Shown: positions 32,909 through 35,460 of the stretch, piece by piece
Numbering within the stretch: the first letter of the stretch is position 1
Layout: each line of letters starts with the position of its first letter
Source: Pyrinomonadaceae bacterium
GTDB lineage: Bacteria > Acidobacteriota > Blastocatellia > Pyrinomonadales > Pyrinomonadaceae
DNA length: 35,460 nucleotides
Assembly (NCBI GenBank): GCA_023717565.1
Contig: JAMQPI010000204.1
Location: 1-35,460 of the forward strand
Direction: 5' to 3'
The notes under the pieces: generated by a model
What the model was told of the DNA's origin: nothing
Databases searched by the model: none
What the model saw: the letters and a program-made list of their open reading frames with translations, nothing else
Made by a program: the position numbers and the translations under genes

Positions 32909-33162
32909 AGATGACCATGCTCTGACAGCCACTAAGAATATACCCAGTCGGTCTCGATTCCCAATTCGCCCGGTGATAGAGCCAGCTCGTCCTCAACTTC
33001 ATCCGGTTCATCCCTTCAATCTCAGCAAATCAACGCACTTGAGTTAACCTAGTTCGTCAACAGACGATTCCACTGCCGGGTTTTGAACTCGCTCGGCTCC
33101 CAGGTAGCACGCTTGAAACCATCAGCGGAGTTATCACTCGACCGCGATAAGGAGAGAAAACC

Positions 33163-33876
33163 GTGGGGAAAGCAACACGTCGAGATTTTCTACAGCGCAC
33201 TGCTCTAGGATTGGCTGGGGTTAGCGCAGCCGGATTCGTTCTACGCAATGACGCTCAACCCACGCTCGCCACTGTCAGCGGTGATGAAGCAAATCGCGTT
33301 CTGATTCAGATGGGCTCGATCCCAAGGGAAGAGACCCCGGCAAAAGGTGAGTTAAAACGGGTTACGCCCGTGTCTTTTGGCCCCTGGTACAAAACTGGGG
33401 CGCCTTTCCGGGCAAAACTCTCGTTGCCCGGTGAACCGGGAACCACTTTCGTCCTGTCCGGCCGCGCCTGGGCGTTTGAGACCAAGCGTCCACTCGCCGG
33501 GGTAGTTCTTGATTTCTGGCACGTTGATATGCAGGAGAAGTATTCAGACGGTGTGAGTGACTTCCGGAATAGAGGACGGTTGGTGTCCTCAGAGACTGGC
33601 TATTATGAACTGGAAAGCATTCGCCCGATCCCTTACCGACCCAATCCGTCGGGGTCACCGAATTTCTGGCGTTGTGCGCATTTTCATCTGTTAGCTGTTT
33701 GTCCGGGTTATAAGCCGCTCGTCACTGAGATTCACTTCAAGGAAGACCCAAAGATGTCAGACTCGATGTATCGACCTGAGAACGCCATCGCTCCGGAAAA
33801 GCGCACTGTAAACGGCCTGAGTTTTGAGACTGGGGTGTTTGATATTGTGCTGGAGCGCGAAACCGTCTCGAAGTGA
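33163..33876 (+). CDS. Tat-exported intradiol dioxygenase-like protein
   Basis: A 237-aa protein with a GTG start, supported by an AAGGAGAG ribosome-binding site and by a twin-arginine signal right after it (ATRRDFLQRTALGLAG, Arg6-7). The mature part has the intradiol (protocatechuate/catechol) dioxygenase core: LAGVVLDFWHVDMQEKYSD, RPIPYRPNPSG and WRCAHFHLLAVCPGYKPL. The Fe(III) ligands would be Y127, Y158, H173 and H175, which are all present. Such exported members are seen in soil bacteria and are thought to act on catechols or lignin-like phenols outside the cytoplasm. The substrate is not known. It is preceded by a 254-bp interval with no other feature. Confidence 0.82.
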   Translation: MGKATRRDFLQRTALGLAGVSAAGFVLRNDAQPTLATVSGDEANRVLIQMGSIPREETPAKGELKRVTPVSFGPWYKTGAPFRAKLSLPGEPGTTFVLSGRAWAFETKRPLAGVVLDFWHVDMQEKYSDGVSDFRNRGRLVSSETGYYELESIRPIPYRPNPSGSPNFWRCAHFHLLAVCPGYKPLVTEIHFKEDPKMSDSMYRPENAIAPEKRTVNGLSFETGVFDIVLERETVSK

Positions 33877-34054
33877 CCGCGGCTCTCCTTCTAGACCATA
33901 TCGTCTATCGCTGAATCAAATCGTTTCTCGAAGATTCGAAAGCTCGCTCCTTCCTCTGCATTTCGACGATGGAATGCCGGTTGCGATAGTGTGGACCGTC
34001 GACCCCTCTCTCCACACGCACTCTCCGCCGTACCTTAACTAGAAGGGGATTCTG

Positions 34055-35296
34055 ATGAACGGAAGTTTTCTAAAACAGGTTGCCGTGTCGGCTACGATTC
34101 TCGTCGCACTTCCTGGTGTTACGGGCCTTGTTAATGCTCAAGGGCGACGTGGTCGAGGTGAGGAGAACCAGGCCCAGCGCGAACAACGAGCGCGACCAAG
34201 CCCCCGCGAAGCCGGACGCGAAGAACGACAGACCGCGACGCCATCTCAACAGGCACAACGACGAAGCGAACAGCCGGTGCAACCGCAGCAGCGCCGGCAA
34301 GTGCCACAACGTGACAGCCAGGAACGTCAACAGCGTTGGGAACAACAACGCCAACAGCAACAGCAAGACAGCCAGCAACGTCAGCAGCGCTGGGAACAGC
34401 AGCGACAACGCGACCAGCAATCTCAGGAACAGCGTCGCAACGTCGAGCGTCAGAATCAGGAGCGTCAGCGTTCCGAGCAACAACGTCAGGAACAGATTCG
34501 CCAATCCCAGGAACGCGAACAGCGTTGGCAACAACAACGCCAGGAGCAGGTACGTCAGTCTCAGGAGCGTGCGCAGCGCTCGCAGCAGCAAACAAATCGG
34601 GACTCAGAACAACGCCGCCGGCTTGAGCAGCAGCAAGACGCCTCCCGTCGGCAACAGTGGGAACGTGGACAGGGTGGCGGAAGAGCCGGCGCCGATCGCG
34701 TTGATCGAGATCGCGACAGCAACTGGCGGCAGCGAAACTGGCAGCAGGAGCAACAACAGCGCGTAGCAAATTATCGCCAGGACTGGCAGCGTCGCCAGAA
34801 CTTCGCAGGTCAGCGTCAACGTTTGCTCGAACAGCAGCGACGTCGTTACCAGTTGCGATATCAGCAGCGGTATCTCGAGCAACTGCGTCGCGATCAGCTA
34901 CGGCTGCAACAGTGGCGCTACAGCGACTACGGCCCTTACAACTATCGTTATCGACGAGGCGGCAGCTACTACGAAACAAATCGATACGGCGCGGAGATGT
35001 TGCGACGGGCAGTGAACGATGGTTATCGCGAGGGCTTTCAGGCCGGGCAGGCCGACCGTGAGGACGGTTGGGGATCCAATCCTCAGGACGCCTATGGCTA
35101 TCAGGATGCCAGCTACGGTTACGACGGATACTACGTAGATCTAAACGAGTATCAGTACTACTTCCGGGAAGGCTTTCGCCGGGGTTACGAAGATGGATAT
35201 TACAGCCGTTCGCAGTACGGCAGCTATTCCAACGGTGGAAACAGCATCCTCGGCGCAATTCTTGAGGGGATTCTCGGCCTCCAGTTGTTGGATTAA
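34055..35296 (+). CDS. Secreted Gln/Arg-rich coiled-coil protein
   Basis: A 413-aa protein of unrecognised family. A signal peptide (residues 1-29, ending VNAQG) is followed by about 250 residues dominated by Gln, Arg and Glu, with imperfect heptad-like repeats of QQRWEQQR and ERQRSEQQRQEQIRQSQ; this should be disordered or form a long coiled coil. The C-terminal 120 residues are Tyr/Gly-rich with two copies of a Y-x-R-E-G-F-x-x-G motif (YREGFQAGQ at 324-332 and YFREGFRRGYEDG at about 369-381) and an apolar tail (GAILEGILGLQLLD). A GGGGA ribosome-binding site precedes the ATG. A long antisense ORF (34131-35300) is an artefact of the codon bias. A structural or envelope role is a guess. Confidence 0.6.
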   Translation: MNGSFLKQVAVSATILVALPGVTGLVNAQGRRGRGEENQAQREQRARPSPREAGREERQTATPSQQAQRRSEQPVQPQQRRQVPQRDSQERQQRWEQQRQQQQQDSQQRQQRWEQQRQRDQQSQEQRRNVERQNQERQRSEQQRQEQIRQSQEREQRWQQQRQEQVRQSQERAQRSQQQTNRDSEQRRRLEQQQDASRRQQWERGQGGGRAGADRVDRDRDSNWRQRNWQQEQQQRVANYRQDWQRRQNFAGQRQRLLEQQRRRYQLRYQQRYLEQLRRDQLRLQQWRYSDYGPYNYRYRRGGSYYETNRYGAEMLRRAVNDGYREGFQAGQADREDGWGSNPQDAYGYQDASYGYDGYYVDLNEYQYYFREGFRRGYEDGYYSRSQYGSYSNGGNSILGAILEGILGLQLLD

Positions 35297-35320
35297 GCAC
35301 TAAGGAGAGACGAAATCAGA

Positions 35321-35352
35321 CGAGCGCGATGGATCAACTTCCGGCGCGCTCG
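35321..35352 (+). terminator. Hairpin after the Gln/Arg-rich gene
   Basis: CGAGCGCG (35321-35328) and CGCGCTCG (35345-35352) form a perfect 8-bp GC-rich stem with a 16-nt loop, 25 nt after the stop. There is no T-run, so its role as terminator is tentative. Confidence 0.4.
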
Positions 35353-35364
35353 CTCTGTTGTTGT

Positions 35365-35460
35365 CACCCCTTAACGGGTTAGATTTCTAATGGCAAACGG
35401 ACGCCGGACCACACCCCTGTCGCCGTTTCGGAGGGCGGAACTCAACTTGACCGGTACTCA
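35365..35460 (+). repeat. Palindromic interspersed repeat, right-edge copy (truncated by window)
   Basis: This copy aligns with the reverse complement of 1-123 along its whole length, with substitutions and small indels. Shared segments include CACCC...GGGT, AGAT-T-T, GGACGCC and TTCGGAGGG-CGGAACTCAACTTG. The right half of its large palindrome falls beyond the window end. Confidence 0.8.

Noticed and set aside
34131-35300. 389-aa ORF on the minus strand opposite the Gln/Arg-rich gene
   Set aside because: It is a mirror of CAG/CGT-rich codons; the plus-strand gene has a signal peptide and ribosome-binding site, the antisense frame has neither.

Overview
The window looks like a chromosomal stretch from a GC-moderate Gram-negative soil-type bacterium, most probably an Acidobacteriota member (Blastocatellia/Pyrinomonadales-like). 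This is inferred from two Oar-like TonB-dependent receptors with N-terminal carboxypeptidase-regulatory domains, four Tat-exported redox or metalloenzymes, a DNRLRE-domain secreted protein and dense palindromic intergenic repeats. No rRNA, tRNA, CRISPR array, phage or transposase gene was recognised.

Layout. 1-123: a palindromic repeat element whose inverted partner lies at the right edge (35365-35460). 215-1924 (minus): two amino-acid-kinase-fold proteins that closely resemble the alpha and beta subunits of the Azotobacter molybdenum storage protein (MosA, MosB), preceded by a methyltransferase (2016-2870). 2993-8492 (plus): a Spy/CpxP-like protein, two Tat-exported multicopper oxidases and a DNRLRE protein. 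8595-14776 (minus): a molybdate operon in the order Mop-domain DNA-binding regulator, TonB-dependent receptor, modA, modB, modC. 14885-15330: inverted and tandem copies of a 61-bp repeat. 15465-20161 (plus): a second Oar-like receptor and an MFS transporter, separated by a 41-bp perfect inverted repeat. 20348-25706: a mixed-strand group with a family-4 glycosyltransferase, a divergent SelO-like pseudokinase, a CelD-like GNAT acyltransferase and a five-bladed-propeller GINT1-like glycan enzyme. 25880-28338 (plus): a Tat-exported flavin amine oxidase with a cysteine-rich insertion, then a small secreted protein. 28501-29523: a stand-alone LigD-type ATP-dependent ligase. 29573-31871: an AraC regulator divergent from a methyltransferase/AhpD-like pair. 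32543-35296 (plus): a single-domain response regulator, a Tat-exported intradiol dioxygenase-like protein and a Gln/Arg-rich secreted protein.

The strongest functional theme is molybdenum: uptake (ModABC plus a candidate outer-membrane receptor), sensing (Mop domain fused to a helix-turn-helix) and storage (MosAB-like) lie within 15 kb, with no nitrogenase in view. The second theme is exported copper, flavin and iron enzymes. The third is genome architecture: each of the four convergent gene junctions holds a palindromic repeat, of four unrelated sequence types, and a 61-bp repeat predicted to form a C(UACG)G-capped hairpin occurs at two loci about 17 kb apart. The most unusual single proteins are the SelO-like protein, in which the catalytic-base Asp is Ser, and the amine oxidase with nine Cys in about 30 residues.
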